Shown here: in pieces, positions 26,746 through 35,619 of the stretch
How positions within the stretch are numbered: position 1 is the first letter of the stretch
Layout: every line of letters starts with the position of its first letter
NCBI RefSeq assembly: GCF_024508665.1
Contig: NZ_JANINP010000007.1
Span: forward strand, 1,054,001 to 1,118,000
From: Sphingomonas sp.
GTDB taxonomy: Bacteria > Pseudomonadota > Alphaproteobacteria > Sphingomonadales > Sphingomonadaceae
Direction of reading: 5' to 3'
Length of the DNA stretch: 64,000 bases
The notes under the pieces: generated by a model
The model's database searches: none
What the model saw: only the letters and a program-made list of their open reading frames with translations
Told to the model about the DNA's origin: nothing
Made by a program: the position numbers and the translations under genes

Positions 26746-29199
26746 ATGGCGTGGTTCCTCCCCCTCATTGCCGCCACGACGCCGCTGCCGTCCGCTGAAC
26801 CGGATCGTGAGGCGAGCGATATCGTCATCACCGCGACGCCGCTCGATAACCGCGGCGACCAGGTGCCCGCGCCGCCGGCCCAAACCGCGCTCGCTGCCGA
26901 TATCGAGCGCGCGCACGCGCTCGACCTAACCGACTATCTTCGCCGCATGTCGGGCGGCGTATTCATCAACGATGTCCAGAACAATCCGCTGCAGCCCGAC
27001 GTCAACTACCGCGGTTTTACCGCGTCGCCGCTGCTGGGGACGCCGCAAGGCCTGTCGGTCTATCTCGATGGCGTCCGCCTCAATCAGCCGTTCGGGGATG
27101 TCGTCAGTTGGGACCTCATTCCCAAGTCGGCCATTGCGCGAATAAGCGTCGTGCCGGGATCGGATCCCCTCTTTGGGCGCAACTCGCTGGGCGGCGCCAT
27201 CGCGATCGCGACCAAGGACGGCGCGGCCGATAAAGGTGTCGAGCTGGAGGTCAGCCGCGGATCGTGGGGGCGCCACACCGTGGAGGCCCAGGCCGGCGGG
27301 CCGATCGGCGGGGGCTTGGACCTTTTCGCCAGCGGCAATTGGTTCGAGGAGCGCGGTTGGCGCGATGCCTCGCCTTCGCGGGCTTTCCAGGCGTTCGGCA
27401 AGCTGCGCTGGCACGGCGCGGACACGTCCGTCTCACTGTCGGGGAGCCATGCCGACACCGATCTCAACGGCAATGGTTTGCAGGAAATGCGGTTGCTGGC
27501 GGCCGACCGCGCCAGCGTCTACAGCCAGCCCGACACCACCCGCAATCGGGCCTGGTTGGCCAACCTGTCGGCCGAGCACCGCTTTTCCGATCGGCTGTCG
27601 CTTTCCGGCACTCTGTTTTGGCGGCGCATCGACACCGATACGATCAATGGCGACATCAATGACGATGCGCTCGGCGAGAATGTTTATCAACCCGACGCCG
27701 CCGAGCGCGCAGCGCTGGCCGCCGCCGGCTATTCCGGATTTCCCTCGAGCGGGGAGACGCAGGCGAACACCCCATTTCCCAAATGGCGGTGCATCGCGAA
27801 TATCCTGCTCAACAGCGAACCCAACGAGAAGTGCGATGGGCTGCAAAACCGATCGAAGGACCGTCAGCGCGAATGGGGTGCTTCCGCGGAACTGACCTGG
27901 GCAGCGCGCCTGGCCGGTGCGCGAAGCCGAACGACGCTGGGCCTCGGTTACATCCGATCGGTGGTCGATTTCGCGCAACAGTCGCAATTCGGCTATCTCA
28001 CGCCCGATCGCGGCGTGGCGATCGTCGCCGGACCCGGCGCGTTCGCCGACGGCTCGCAGGATTCGGAGAATGCGTTCGATGCCCGCGTCGATCTCAATGG
28101 CCGGACGTCGACGTTCAGCGCTTATGGACTGGAATCGATCACTATCGACACGCTGACGATCGACCTGTCGGCGCGGTACGACCGTACGGCAATCCGCAAC
28201 CGCGATCGCATTTCTCCCGGCGGCGGCACCGGCAGCCTGGATAGCGATCAGGTGTTCGCGCGCGTCAACCCGTCCGCGGCCGCGCGCTGGACACCGGTTC
28301 ATGGGGTGACGTTCGACGCTGCGCTCGGCCAGGCGAGCCGGGCGCCATCGGCAGTGGAACTGGGGTGTGCGGATCCCGCCAGTCCATGCCGGCTGCCCAA
28401 TGCGCTGGCCGGCGACCCGCCGCTCAAACAGGTGATCGCGACGACGATGGAGACGGGAATCGGCCTGACAGTCACGCCATTCGCGCTACGGGTCGGGCTG
28501 TTCCGCACGGTCAGTCGCGACGACATCCTGTTCGTCGCCAGCGATGTTTCGGGGTTCGGCTATTTCCGCAATTTCGGGCGTACCCGGCGCCAGGGGATCG
28601 ACATCGACCTGACCGGCACGATCGGTCCGCTACGCGTGTCGGCACATTACACGCTGCTCGATGCCACCTATCGCAGCGCGGAGCTGGTCGACGGGTCGGC
28701 GAACAGCAGCGCGGATGGTGTCGCCCCGGGTTTTGGCGGCACGATCGCCATCGCCAAGGGGGACCGCATCCCGCTGGTTCCGCGCAATCTATTCAAGGCG
28801 GCGATCGGCTGGGACGTCGCGCGCTTCCTCACGCTCGACCTCGACATGATCGCCTCGTCCGGCGTCTATGCGCGCGGCAACGAGAACAACGCGCATCGAC
28901 CCGACGGTGTCTATTATCTCGGCCCGGGGCGAACCGCCGGTTATGCATTGCTCAATGCCGGCCTGGAATTGAGGCCGGGCAAGGGCGTGCGCTTCTTCGT
29001 CCAGGTCAGCAATCTCTTCGACAAGCGTTATGCGACCGCCGCCCAGCTCGCGGCGACAGGGTTCGACGCGCAGGGGAGTTTCGTCGCCCGGCCGTTCGCC
29101 GGACCGGTAATCGGCGGCGAGCGACCGCTGCAATATTCGACCTTCAGCGCGCCGGGCGCTCCGCGATCGCTCCGCATCGGCGCACGCATCCGCTTCTAG
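26746..29199 (+). CDS. TonB-dependent receptor beside PQQ genes
   Basis: 817 residues from ATG 26746; there is no good ribosome site and the N-terminus is short for a signal peptide, so an earlier non-ATG start cannot be excluded. The plug domain (about 35-160) shows DIVITATPLD as TonB box region, DVNYRGFTASPLLGTPQGLSVYLDGVRLNQPFGD and LFGRNSLGGAIAIATK. The barrel ends LRIGARIRF. Cys residues in loops near 335-350 and 525-535 may pair. A degenerate form of the block-2 motif (26697-26713) precedes it. With quinoprotein genes next door, uptake of PQQ or of a metal carrier is possible, but the substrate is unknown. Confidence 0.85.
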   Translation: MAWFLPLIAATTPLPSAEPDREASDIVITATPLDNRGDQVPAPPAQTALAADIERAHALDLTDYLRRMSGGVFINDVQNNPLQPDVNYRGFTASPLLGTPQGLSVYLDGVRLNQPFGDVVSWDLIPKSAIARISVVPGSDPLFGRNSLGGAIAIATKDGAADKGVELEVSRGSWGRHTVEAQAGGPIGGGLDLFASGNWFEERGWRDASPSRAFQAFGKLRWHGADTSVSLSGSHADTDLNGNGLQEMRLLAADRASVYSQPDTTRNRAWLANLSAEHRFSDRLSLSGTLFWRRIDTDTINGDINDDALGENVYQPDAAERAALAAAGYSGFPSSGETQANTPFPKWRCIANILLNSEPNEKCDGLQNRSKDRQREWGASAELTWAARLAGARSRTTLGLGYIRSVVDFAQQSQFGYLTPDRGVAIVAGPGAFADGSQDSENAFDARVDLNGRTSTFSAYGLESITIDTLTIDLSARYDRTAIRNRDRISPGGGTGSLDSDQVFARVNPSAAARWTPVHGVTFDAALGQASRAPSAVELGCADPASPCRLPNALAGDPPLKQVIATTMETGIGLTVTPFALRVGLFRTVSRDDILFVASDVSGFGYFRNFGRTRRQGIDIDLTGTIGPLRVSAHYTLLDATYRSAELVDGSANSSADGVAPGFGGTIAIAKGDRIPLVPRNLFKAAIGWDVARFLTLDLDMIASSGVYARGNENNAHRPDGVYYLGPGRTAGYALLNAGLELRPGKGVRFFVQVSNLFDKRYATAAQLAATGFDAQGSFVARPFAGPVIGGERPLQYSTFSAPGAPRSLRIGARIRF

Positions 29200-29237
29200 G
29201 CTTGGCTGCCGCGAAGCCGAGACGGGCGCGGGGCGGG

Positions 29238-29777
29238 CTAACGCTCGGGCGTCGCCGTAACGGTCGGCAGGTCCATGTCACGCCAGCCATCGAGCCCCTC
29301 GGCATACCAGCGCACGTCGCGGATACCGGCCCGCCGCAGCCGCAGCGCGGCGTTCCAGCTCATCCAGCAATCGGCATAGCAGAACACCACCACGGGCCTC
29401 CCGCGATGGCTCGCTTGCAGGCGGCGGACTCCCTGCGTCAGCCAGCGGTCGATTCCCTCCGCAAGCACGCCGCGTCCGCTATCCGGAAACCAATGCGCAC
29501 CGGGGATCGTGCGATGCGAATCATATAGCGTCCATCGCCCGGTCGCGGCGTCGCGGACGCCTGCCACCGGGCTTGCGTCGACGAAGACAGCGCGGTGCGT
29601 ACGCCAAAGCGTCCGTACCGCTGCGCCATCCGCTTGCGTCACGCCGTCGGGTGGGGCGGGTACGACGCCGCGATAATGCGTCAGGCGATACCCCTGGACG
29701 GGATCGAACAGAGGCGCGGTGTCCTGCGCCAGGCTCAATCCCAGCAGTCCCATCGCGGCGACCACGCTCCAGCTCAT
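29238..29777 (-). CDS. PQQ-associated CXXCW-motif, rhodanese-like protein
   Basis: 179 residues from ATG 29777, with AGGAG 8 nt upstream. It has a signal peptide followed by a rhodanese-like domain. The C-terminal motif VVFCYADCWMSWNAALR, with two Cys and a Trp (C-x3-C-W), and the ending GIRDVRWYAEGLDGW identify the small periplasmic family found only beside PQQ-dependent alcohol oxidation genes. Its biochemical role is not established; a thiol/sulfur relay with the SoxYZ-like carrier encoded divergently next to it is a common proposal. It shares the promoter gap that holds the 29792-29808 motif. Confidence 0.88.
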   Translation of the reverse strand: MSWSVVAAMGLLGLSLAQDTAPLFDPVQGYRLTHYRGVVPAPPDGVTQADGAAVRTLWRTHRAVFVDASPVAGVRDAATGRWTLYDSHRTIPGAHWFPDSGRGVLAEGIDRWLTQGVRRLQASHRGRPVVVFCYADCWMSWNAALRLRRAGIRDVRWYAEGLDGWRDMDLPTVTATPER

Positions 29778-29791
29778 CCGACCCGCTCCTT

Positions 29792-29808
29792 GGACCAAGG
29801 TTCAATAT
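29792..29808 (+). promoter_or_regulatory. Block-2 shared motif, copy A
   Basis: GGACCAAGGTTCAATAT, oriented toward the SoxYZ-like gene, ends 47 nt before its start. It is one of five matches to N-N-M-C-C-W-A-R-G-W-N-CAAT in this block (the porin copy has T at the second C). It also overlaps the upstream region of the divergent CXXCW gene. Confidence 0.6.
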
Positions 29809-29855
29809 AGCCTGGTAGGCTGGGTCGGTAACTTGGCCTTTGGGAGAAGGATAAG

Positions 29856-30641
29856 ATGAGCAGGTTTGCGTGCTGTCTGGCGGCGGTGTTGGCGATGATC
29901 GCGGCGGCGCCCGCCCAGGCCGCATTGCCGGCCGACCCGCTCGGCTCCCCGATGTGGCAGCGTCTCGGCAAGACCCTGTTCGGCGACGCGCCGGTGCGGT
30001 TCGATCCGCGCGTCCGAGTGATTTTCCCCGACATTGCCGAAAATCAGCGCCAGTTTCCGGTGGCGATCGACGCGCGCGGCATCGTCGGCGTGAAGCGGAT
30101 TCTGCTGTTCGCCGACCTCAATCCGATCCCGCTGGCGGTGGACTATACGCTGGACGCGGCGCAACCCTATTTCTCGACGCGCATCAAGCTCGACCAGCGC
30201 ACGCCGGTGCGCGGGGCCGTGCAGCTTGCCGACGGCAGCTGGCTGGTCTCCGGTGGGTGGATCGACGCGGCCGGCGGTGGGTGCTCGTTGCCGCCGATCA
30301 GTCGGGTCAAAGGCGATTGGGCGGAGCATCTGGGCGAGGTGCGGGGAGTCGCCCGATGGGGCACGGGCGGGATGCGTATCCGCCTGGCGTTTCGCCACCC
30401 GATGGATACCGGATTGATCGACAATATCCCGACCTACAATCTCGAGGAGGTCGCGCTGACCGGCGGGGAGGGGCGGCGGTTCGGCGATTTGCGGATCGAG
30501 GCGTCCGTCGCGGAGGATCCGGAATTTACGATGATCGTCGACGCATCGCAGAACGAAGAGGTGGTCATGACCGGCCGCGATACCAACGGTATCGACTATG
30601 CCGCGCGCCTGACGCCGGCCGCCGCTGCCGCGCCGCGATGA
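29856..30641 (+). CDS. Quinoprotein-associated SoxYZ-like carrier
   Basis: 261 residues, ATG 29856 with GGAGAAGG upstream, signal peptide ending APAQAA. The N-terminal part (about 25-150) resembles SoxY, including the GGGCSLPP segment with a single Cys near residue 147 that could carry a sulfur adduct. The C-terminal part (about 165-255) resembles SoxZ (IRLAFRHPMDTG, IDNIPTYNLEEV). Such fusions occur with PQQ alcohol dehydrogenases rather than with sulfur oxidation genes, and no other Sox gene is seen here. It overlaps the metallo-hydrolase start by 4 nt. The actual cargo is unknown. Confidence 0.9.
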   Translation: MSRFACCLAAVLAMIAAAPAQAALPADPLGSPMWQRLGKTLFGDAPVRFDPRVRVIFPDIAENQRQFPVAIDARGIVGVKRILLFADLNPIPLAVDYTLDAAQPYFSTRIKLDQRTPVRGAVQLADGSWLVSGGWIDAAGGGCSLPPISRVKGDWAEHLGEVRGVARWGTGGMRIRLAFRHPMDTGLIDNIPTYNLEEVALTGGEGRRFGDLRIEASVAEDPEFTMIVDASQNEEVVMTGRDTNGIDYAARLTPAAAAAPR

Positions 30642-31591
30642 CCATGATCGATCGCCGTGCCGCGCTCGCCATGGTCGCGGCCGGCCTGGCGAGTCCGCTT
30701 CGTGCCGCGCCATTGCGCTACACGATCGATCCCCTGCCGGTTGCGCGGAATATATGGGTGGTGCGAGGCAAGGATGCCGCGATCGACGGGGCCAATGGCG
30801 GTGCGATCGCGAATATCTCGATCCTGCGCACAACCGTAGGGACGGTGCTCGTCGATTGTGGTCCGTCGCTGCGTTATGGTCAGCAGCTCAAGGCGGCGGC
30901 CGAAGCATTGACCGGCATGCCCGTGATCCGCGTGTATCTGACCCATTTGCACCCCGATCATATCTATGGTGCGGCAGCATTCGATCCCTCGATCGTCGCG
31001 GTGACGCCCGCTCTGGCCAGATCGCTCGAAACCCTCGGCCCGAGCTTTTCGGACGGCATGTATCGTCTGCTCGGCGATTGGATGCGCGGCACCGAGTTTG
31101 CCGCGCCTGGGAAGGTGCTCGGCGAAGATCATGAGACGTTCGGTGATCGACGCCTGGATCTCTATCCGCTCGCCGGACACAGTGAGGCCGACCTCGCGAT
31201 CGTGGATAATGAAACGGGCGTGCTGATCGCCGGAGACCTGGTATTCCACGATCGCGCGCCCTCCACGCCGCACGCCGATATCGGACGATGGCTGGCCTCG
31301 CTCGATCGCTTGGGGACTATCCGCCATCGCGCAGTGATACCCGGCCACGGACCGGTCGATTCGACGCCGAGCGCGGCCATCGATCAGACGCGCGATTGGC
31401 TGTCATGGCTCCGCGAAACGCTCGATCGGGCCGTCGCCGAAGGGCTCGACCCGGTCGAGGCCGGGAATCTGCCGATCCCCGAGCGTTTCGCTGCGCTGAA
31501 AGCGGCGCGCTACGAACTACAGCGGTCGGTCGCCCATCTCTTCTCGCGGATCGAGGAACAGGCGCTTCCCCGGGTCGACCTCAAGCGGTGA
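30638..31591 (+). CDS. Quinoprotein relay zinc metallo-hydrolase
   Basis: 317 residues; the ATGA overlap with the SoxYZ-like gene indicates coupling. MIDRRAALAMVAAGLASPLRAAP is a Tat-like export signal. The metallo-beta-lactamase fold is shown by THLHPDH (H-x-H-x-D-H), PLAGHSEADL, LIAGDLVFH and VIPGHGPVD, a complete two-metal ligand set. The family (SoxH-related) is found with PQQ-dependent dehydrogenases. Together with the SoxYZ-like carrier and CXXCW protein it probably forms a periplasmic accessory system for the quinoprotein. Its 3' end overlaps the opposing acs gene by 11 nt. Confidence 0.9.
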   Translation: MTMIDRRAALAMVAAGLASPLRAAPLRYTIDPLPVARNIWVVRGKDAAIDGANGGAIANISILRTTVGTVLVDCGPSLRYGQQLKAAAEALTGMPVIRVYLTHLHPDHIYGAAAFDPSIVAVTPALARSLETLGPSFSDGMYRLLGDWMRGTEFAAPGKVLGEDHETFGDRRLDLYPLAGHSEADLAIVDNETGVLIAGDLVFHDRAPSTPHADIGRWLASLDRLGTIRHRAVIPGHGPVDSTPSAAIDQTRDWLSWLRETLDRAVAEGLDPVEAGNLPIPERFAALKAARYELQRSVAHLFSRIEEQALPRVDLKR

Positions 31592-33530
31592 CCGGCTGAC
31601 CGCCGACCCGGTTCGTTACCAGATCTTCGACCACTGTCGGATCGGCCAGGGTCGAGGTGTCGCCAAGGCTCGATACGTCCCCCTCGGCGATCTTGCGGAG
31701 GATGCGGCGCATGATCTTGCCCGAGCGGGTCTTGGGCAGGCTCGGCGCGAATTGCACCGCGTCGGGCGTGGCGATCGGACCGATCTCCATCCGCACCCAT
31801 TTGACCAGGTCGCGTCGAAGCTCTTCCGAGAACTCCTCGCCGACATTCAGGGTGACATAAGCGTAGATGCCCTGACCCTTGATATCGTGCGGGAAGCCGA
31901 CCACCGCCGCCTCCGCGACCTTCGGATGCAGTACCAGCGCGCTTTCCACCTCGGCGGTGCCCATGCGGTGCCCGCTGACGTTGATCACGTCGTCGACGCG
32001 GCCGGTGATCCAATAATAGCCGTCCTCGTCGCGGCGCGCGCCGTCGCCGGTGAAATATTTGCCCGGAAAGGTCGAGAAATAGGTCTGGAAGAACCGCTCG
32101 TGATCGCCCCAGACGGTGCGCATCTGCCCGGGCCAGCTGCGCGCGATGACCAAAGCCCCTTCGGTTGCGCCATTCAGCACGTGACCTTCGCTATCGACCA
32201 ACTGCGGTTCGACTCCGGGGAGTGGCCAGGTCGCGGATCCCGGCTTGAGCGGGGTCGCACCGGGCAGGGGAGCGATCATCCCGGCGCCGGTTTCGGTCTG
32301 CCACCACATGTCGATGATCGGGCAGCGATCCTCGCCGACGACATGATGATACCAGCGCCAGGCTTCGGGATTGATCGGCTCGCCGACCGAGCCGAGCAGG
32401 CGCAGCGACTGACGGCTGGTCCGCGCGACATGCTCGTCGCCCTCACGCATCAGCGACCGCAGCACGGTGGGCGCGGTAAACAAGGTCGCGACCTTATGGC
32501 GGTCGACCACATCCCAGATCCGGCTTGGGGTCGGCCAGTTGGGCACGCCTTCGTACATCAACGTGGTCGCGCCATTCGCCAGCGGGCCATAGACGATATA
32601 GCTGTGCCCGGTGACCCAGCCGACATCGGCGGCGCACCAGAACACTTCGCCGTCGCGATAATCGAAACATTGGTCGTGAGTCAGGCTGGCCCAGAGCAGA
32701 TAGCCGCCCGAACTGTGGACTACGCCCTTGGGCTTTCCCGTCGAGCCCGAGGTGTAGAGGATGAACAACGGATCCTCTGCATGCATCGGTTCCGGGTCGC
32801 ACGTAGCGGGCGCCGCGGCCATGGCTTCGCCATACCAAAGGTCGCGGCCCGGCTGCATCGCGACCTGTCCGCCGGTGGCGCGGACCACGACGATCTTCTC
32901 CAGGCTGGGCGTATGCGTCGCCGCCAGGTCGGCATTGGCCTTGAGCGCGACCTTCTTGCCGCCGCGTCGGCCTTCGTCGGCAGTGATCAGGATGGTCGAA
33001 TCGCAATCGACGATGCGGCCGGCCAGGGCCTCGGGCGAAAAGCCGCCGAACACGATCGAATGGATCGCGCCGATCCGCGCGCAGGCCAGCATCGCCACCG
33101 CGGCTTCCGGGATCATCGGCAGATAGATGGTTATACGGCTACCGCGATGTGCACCGAGCTCCTTGAGCACATTGGCGAAGCGGCAGACCTCCGCGTGAAG
33201 TTCGGCATAGCTGATCGCTCGCGACGGCTCGGCGGGATCGTCGGGTTCCCAGAGAATCGCGGTCTGGTCGGCGCGCGTCGTCAAATGGCGATCGAGGCAA
33301 TTGGCGGCGACGTTCAGCACGCCGTCGGCGAACCAGCGGACCTGGAAATCGGCTTCGTCGAAGCTGCTTTCGTCCGCGACGGTCGGCGCGACGATCCAAT
33401 CGAGCCGCCGCGCCTGGTCGAGCCAATAGGCCTGCGGTTGGGCAAGCGCCCGGGCAGCTTGCGCGTCGTAACCGGCGCGCTGCATCTTCGCTTCGCCCGC
33501 CCAACCGGGAAGTGCTACGATCTGGTCCAT
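31581..33530 (-). CDS. acs: Acetyl-CoA synthetase
   Basis: 649 residues from ATG 33530 with GGAGG 5 nt upstream. It activates acetate with ATP and CoA to acetyl-CoA through an acetyl-adenylate. Typical motifs are the N-terminal Acs cap, YTSGSTGKPKGVVHSSGGYLL (P-loop), the WWQTETGAGM region, YFTGDGARRDEDGYYWITGRVDDVINVSGHR, and TRSGKIMRR near the end with the catalytic Lys605, the residue whose acetylation controls Acs. It begins 1 nt after the TonB receptor stop, so it is part of the porin-receptor-acs unit. It completes the route ethanol to acetaldehyde to acetate to acetyl-CoA. Confidence 0.95.
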   Translation of the reverse strand: MDQIVALPGWAGEAKMQRAGYDAQAARALAQPQAYWLDQARRLDWIVAPTVADESSFDEADFQVRWFADGVLNVAANCLDRHLTTRADQTAILWEPDDPAEPSRAISYAELHAEVCRFANVLKELGAHRGSRITIYLPMIPEAAVAMLACARIGAIHSIVFGGFSPEALAGRIVDCDSTILITADEGRRGGKKVALKANADLAATHTPSLEKIVVVRATGGQVAMQPGRDLWYGEAMAAAPATCDPEPMHAEDPLFILYTSGSTGKPKGVVHSSGGYLLWASLTHDQCFDYRDGEVFWCAADVGWVTGHSYIVYGPLANGATTLMYEGVPNWPTPSRIWDVVDRHKVATLFTAPTVLRSLMREGDEHVARTSRQSLRLLGSVGEPINPEAWRWYHHVVGEDRCPIIDMWWQTETGAGMIAPLPGATPLKPGSATWPLPGVEPQLVDSEGHVLNGATEGALVIARSWPGQMRTVWGDHERFFQTYFSTFPGKYFTGDGARRDEDGYYWITGRVDDVINVSGHRMGTAEVESALVLHPKVAEAAVVGFPHDIKGQGIYAYVTLNVGEEFSEELRRDLVKWVRMEIGPIATPDAVQFAPSLPKTRSGKIMRRILRKIAEGDVSSLGDTSTLADPTVVEDLVTNRVGGQPVTA

Positions 33531-33531
33531 T

Positions 33532-35550
33532 CTATCCTCCGAAGCGAACGCCGACCCACAGCGTTCTGGGCGTGCCGAGGTCGATCGATCCCGCCTGGTT
33601 GCGAGTGATGACCTGGGCATCGAACATATTCTCGGCGCGGACGACCGCGCTGAAGCCGTGCGCGATCGGCAGCTTGCCGAACAGGTCGACGGTGGTCGCC
33701 GCGGCCAATTTGTCGGTCTGCAAATCGTCCTCATATTGGTCGCCGACATAGCGCAGGGTCGCGGACAGGATGGGTCCGGCCTTTGGCGACCAGGCGATCG
33801 TCGCGCTGGCCGCATGGCGGGGGCTTTGTGCCGGGGCCAGGCCGTCGAACGCATTGCCCGGCGCGCGGACCTTGCTGTCCGAATAGGCATAGGAGGCGGA
33901 CATCATCATCGCGCCGCGCCGCCAGACGATGTTCGCCTCGACCCCTTTGGCTTCAACGGCGTCGACGTTGCGGCGTTGGCGCAGGTTGGTGCCGATCGTC
34001 ACGTTGGCGATCGCGTCCGCCAGTTTGTTGTAGAACAGGGTGCCGGAAACGGTCAGCCCGGGTAAGGGTGTGACGTCTATTCCCGCTTCCACGCCACGCA
34101 GCCGTTCGGGTTTAAGACCGGCATTGGCTTGAGTGGTGACGGGAAAGACCGTGAAGGGCCGATAGAGCTCGTTAAGCGTCGGCAGGCGAAAACCTGTATA
34201 GGCGGCGGCGCGCAGAGCGACCGCGTCGGCGGGGTGGAAGAGCAGGCCTGCTCGCCCGGTGAACTCGGTCCCGCTGCGATCGGGAAAAGCCTTGTTGCTG
34301 GTCGCGACGCCGGCGCCGTTGCGTTCGTGGAAGAAGCCGCGGGTCAAGGTCCAGCGATCGAGCCGCACACCGCCAGTCAGCACCAATTTGCCGACCGTCC
34401 AGTCATCCTCGACGAACACTCCCGCCACGCTCGAATTGCCACCGGCATTGCGCCGCGCGGTCACCGCGCCGGCGCTGTTATAGGCATCCTCGAACAGTTC
34501 GCCATCGGCCAGCCTGACGTCGCCGCCGATCCTGACGACCTGGTCGTGACCGACCGGCGGCCGCAACTCGATCTTGCCCCCGATGCCGGTCGCGGGCGTG
34601 TTGCGCTGGTCGAGCGTCAGTTTGAAGCTGGTGGCGCTGATCACCCTGTTGGAGAAATTGCGCACCTGGACATAAGCCAGTGCGTCGACCTGCCAGCCGC
34701 CGCGATGGACCAATCGGATGCTCGCATCCTCGCCCTCCGAGCTCGAATCGGCTCCGCGGAAACGCAGCGTGCGATTGTCGCCGAACACCAGGCCGTGGAA
34801 TTGCAATTCGGTTTCGGCATCGATCGGCGCTACCGCGCGTGCGGATGCCGACCAGTCGCGGTAACGCGCGGGAACGCTTGCCGCGACGCGTTGGTCGTCG
34901 GGCGTGGTGTAGAATCCATCGCCGCGCTCGAACCGGCCCGATAATGTCGCGAAGCCGCGGCCGAGGTTTGGTGACAGGCTGGCCGAAAGGCTCTCTGATT
35001 CCCGGCTGCCGTACAATGCTTCCGCGCTCAGCAGCGGCAAGTCGCGCCGCCCGGCGCTGACCAGTTCGATCGTGCCGGCAACCGCGCCCGCGCCGAACGG
35101 GCCCGATCCGCCACCCCGCGTCACGCGAATGCCCGCGAGGCGATCGGGCACCAGCGCGTTGAACGGCAGATAGCCGAAAAAGGGATCGGCGATCGGCACG
35201 CCGTCGAGCAGCACCAACGTCCGGCTCGAGGCGTTGCCGCCGAGCGCACGCAACGTCGCGCCTTGCGCCGACGGATTGGCCGAGCGGCTGTCCGAGCGGC
35301 GGAATTGCTGAAAGCCGGCGACGTCGGCCAGCACGTCCTCGACCCGGCCCGAGGCGTCGTTGGTCAGGCGGTCGCGGCCGATCGTCGTCGCGCCATAAGC
35401 CGGCGTGCCGGGCGGCAGATCGAGCCCGGTACCCAGCACCACGATATCGTCATCCGCCTTTGCCGGGGCGGCGGACTGGCTCTGCGCCTGCGCGGCCATC
35501 GGGCAGGCGATCGACGCGATGAGAGCAAAGCGCGCGGTGCGTAACGACAT
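33532..35550 (-). CDS. TonB-dependent receptor, BtuB/PqqU-like size
   Basis: 672 residues from ATG 35550 after GAAGGGTCAG. The signal peptide ends MAAQAQ. The plug (about 35-155) has DDIVVLGTGLDLPPG, GATLRALGGNASSRTLVLLDGVPIADPFFGY and GPFGAGAVAGTIELVSAG. The 22-strand barrel ends RTLWVGVRFGG. Compact receptors of this form carry vitamin B12, PQQ or metal chelates rather than large sugars. It is sandwiched between a porin and acs in a unit preceded by the shared block-2 motif. With no pqq synthesis genes visible, PQQ or lanthanide-chelate uptake is an attractive guess, not proven. Confidence 0.88.
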   Translation of the reverse strand: MSLRTARFALIASIACPMAAQAQSQSAAPAKADDDIVVLGTGLDLPPGTPAYGATTIGRDRLTNDASGRVEDVLADVAGFQQFRRSDSRSANPSAQGATLRALGGNASSRTLVLLDGVPIADPFFGYLPFNALVPDRLAGIRVTRGGGSGPFGAGAVAGTIELVSAGRRDLPLLSAEALYGSRESESLSASLSPNLGRGFATLSGRFERGDGFYTTPDDQRVAASVPARYRDWSASARAVAPIDAETELQFHGLVFGDNRTLRFRGADSSSEGEDASIRLVHRGGWQVDALAYVQVRNFSNRVISATSFKLTLDQRNTPATGIGGKIELRPPVGHDQVVRIGGDVRLADGELFEDAYNSAGAVTARRNAGGNSSVAGVFVEDDWTVGKLVLTGGVRLDRWTLTRGFFHERNGAGVATSNKAFPDRSGTEFTGRAGLLFHPADAVALRAAAYTGFRLPTLNELYRPFTVFPVTTQANAGLKPERLRGVEAGIDVTPLPGLTVSGTLFYNKLADAIANVTIGTNLRQRRNVDAVEAKGVEANIVWRRGAMMMSASYAYSDSKVRAPGNAFDGLAPAQSPRHAASATIAWSPKAGPILSATLRYVGDQYEDDLQTDKLAAATTVDLFGKLPIAHGFSAVVRAENMFDAQVITRNQAGSIDLGTPRTLWVGVRFGG

Positions 35551-35619
35551 CGGCTGACCCTTCGAGGTTGGAGCGGCGGCCGGAGCGGTGGCCCCGGACG
35601 CCGCCCTTGGCAAGCGGGA

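Noticed and set aside
29200..29225. GGCTT/AAGCC hairpin after the TonB receptor as terminator
   Set aside because: Only 5 bp with a 10-nt loop and no T-run.
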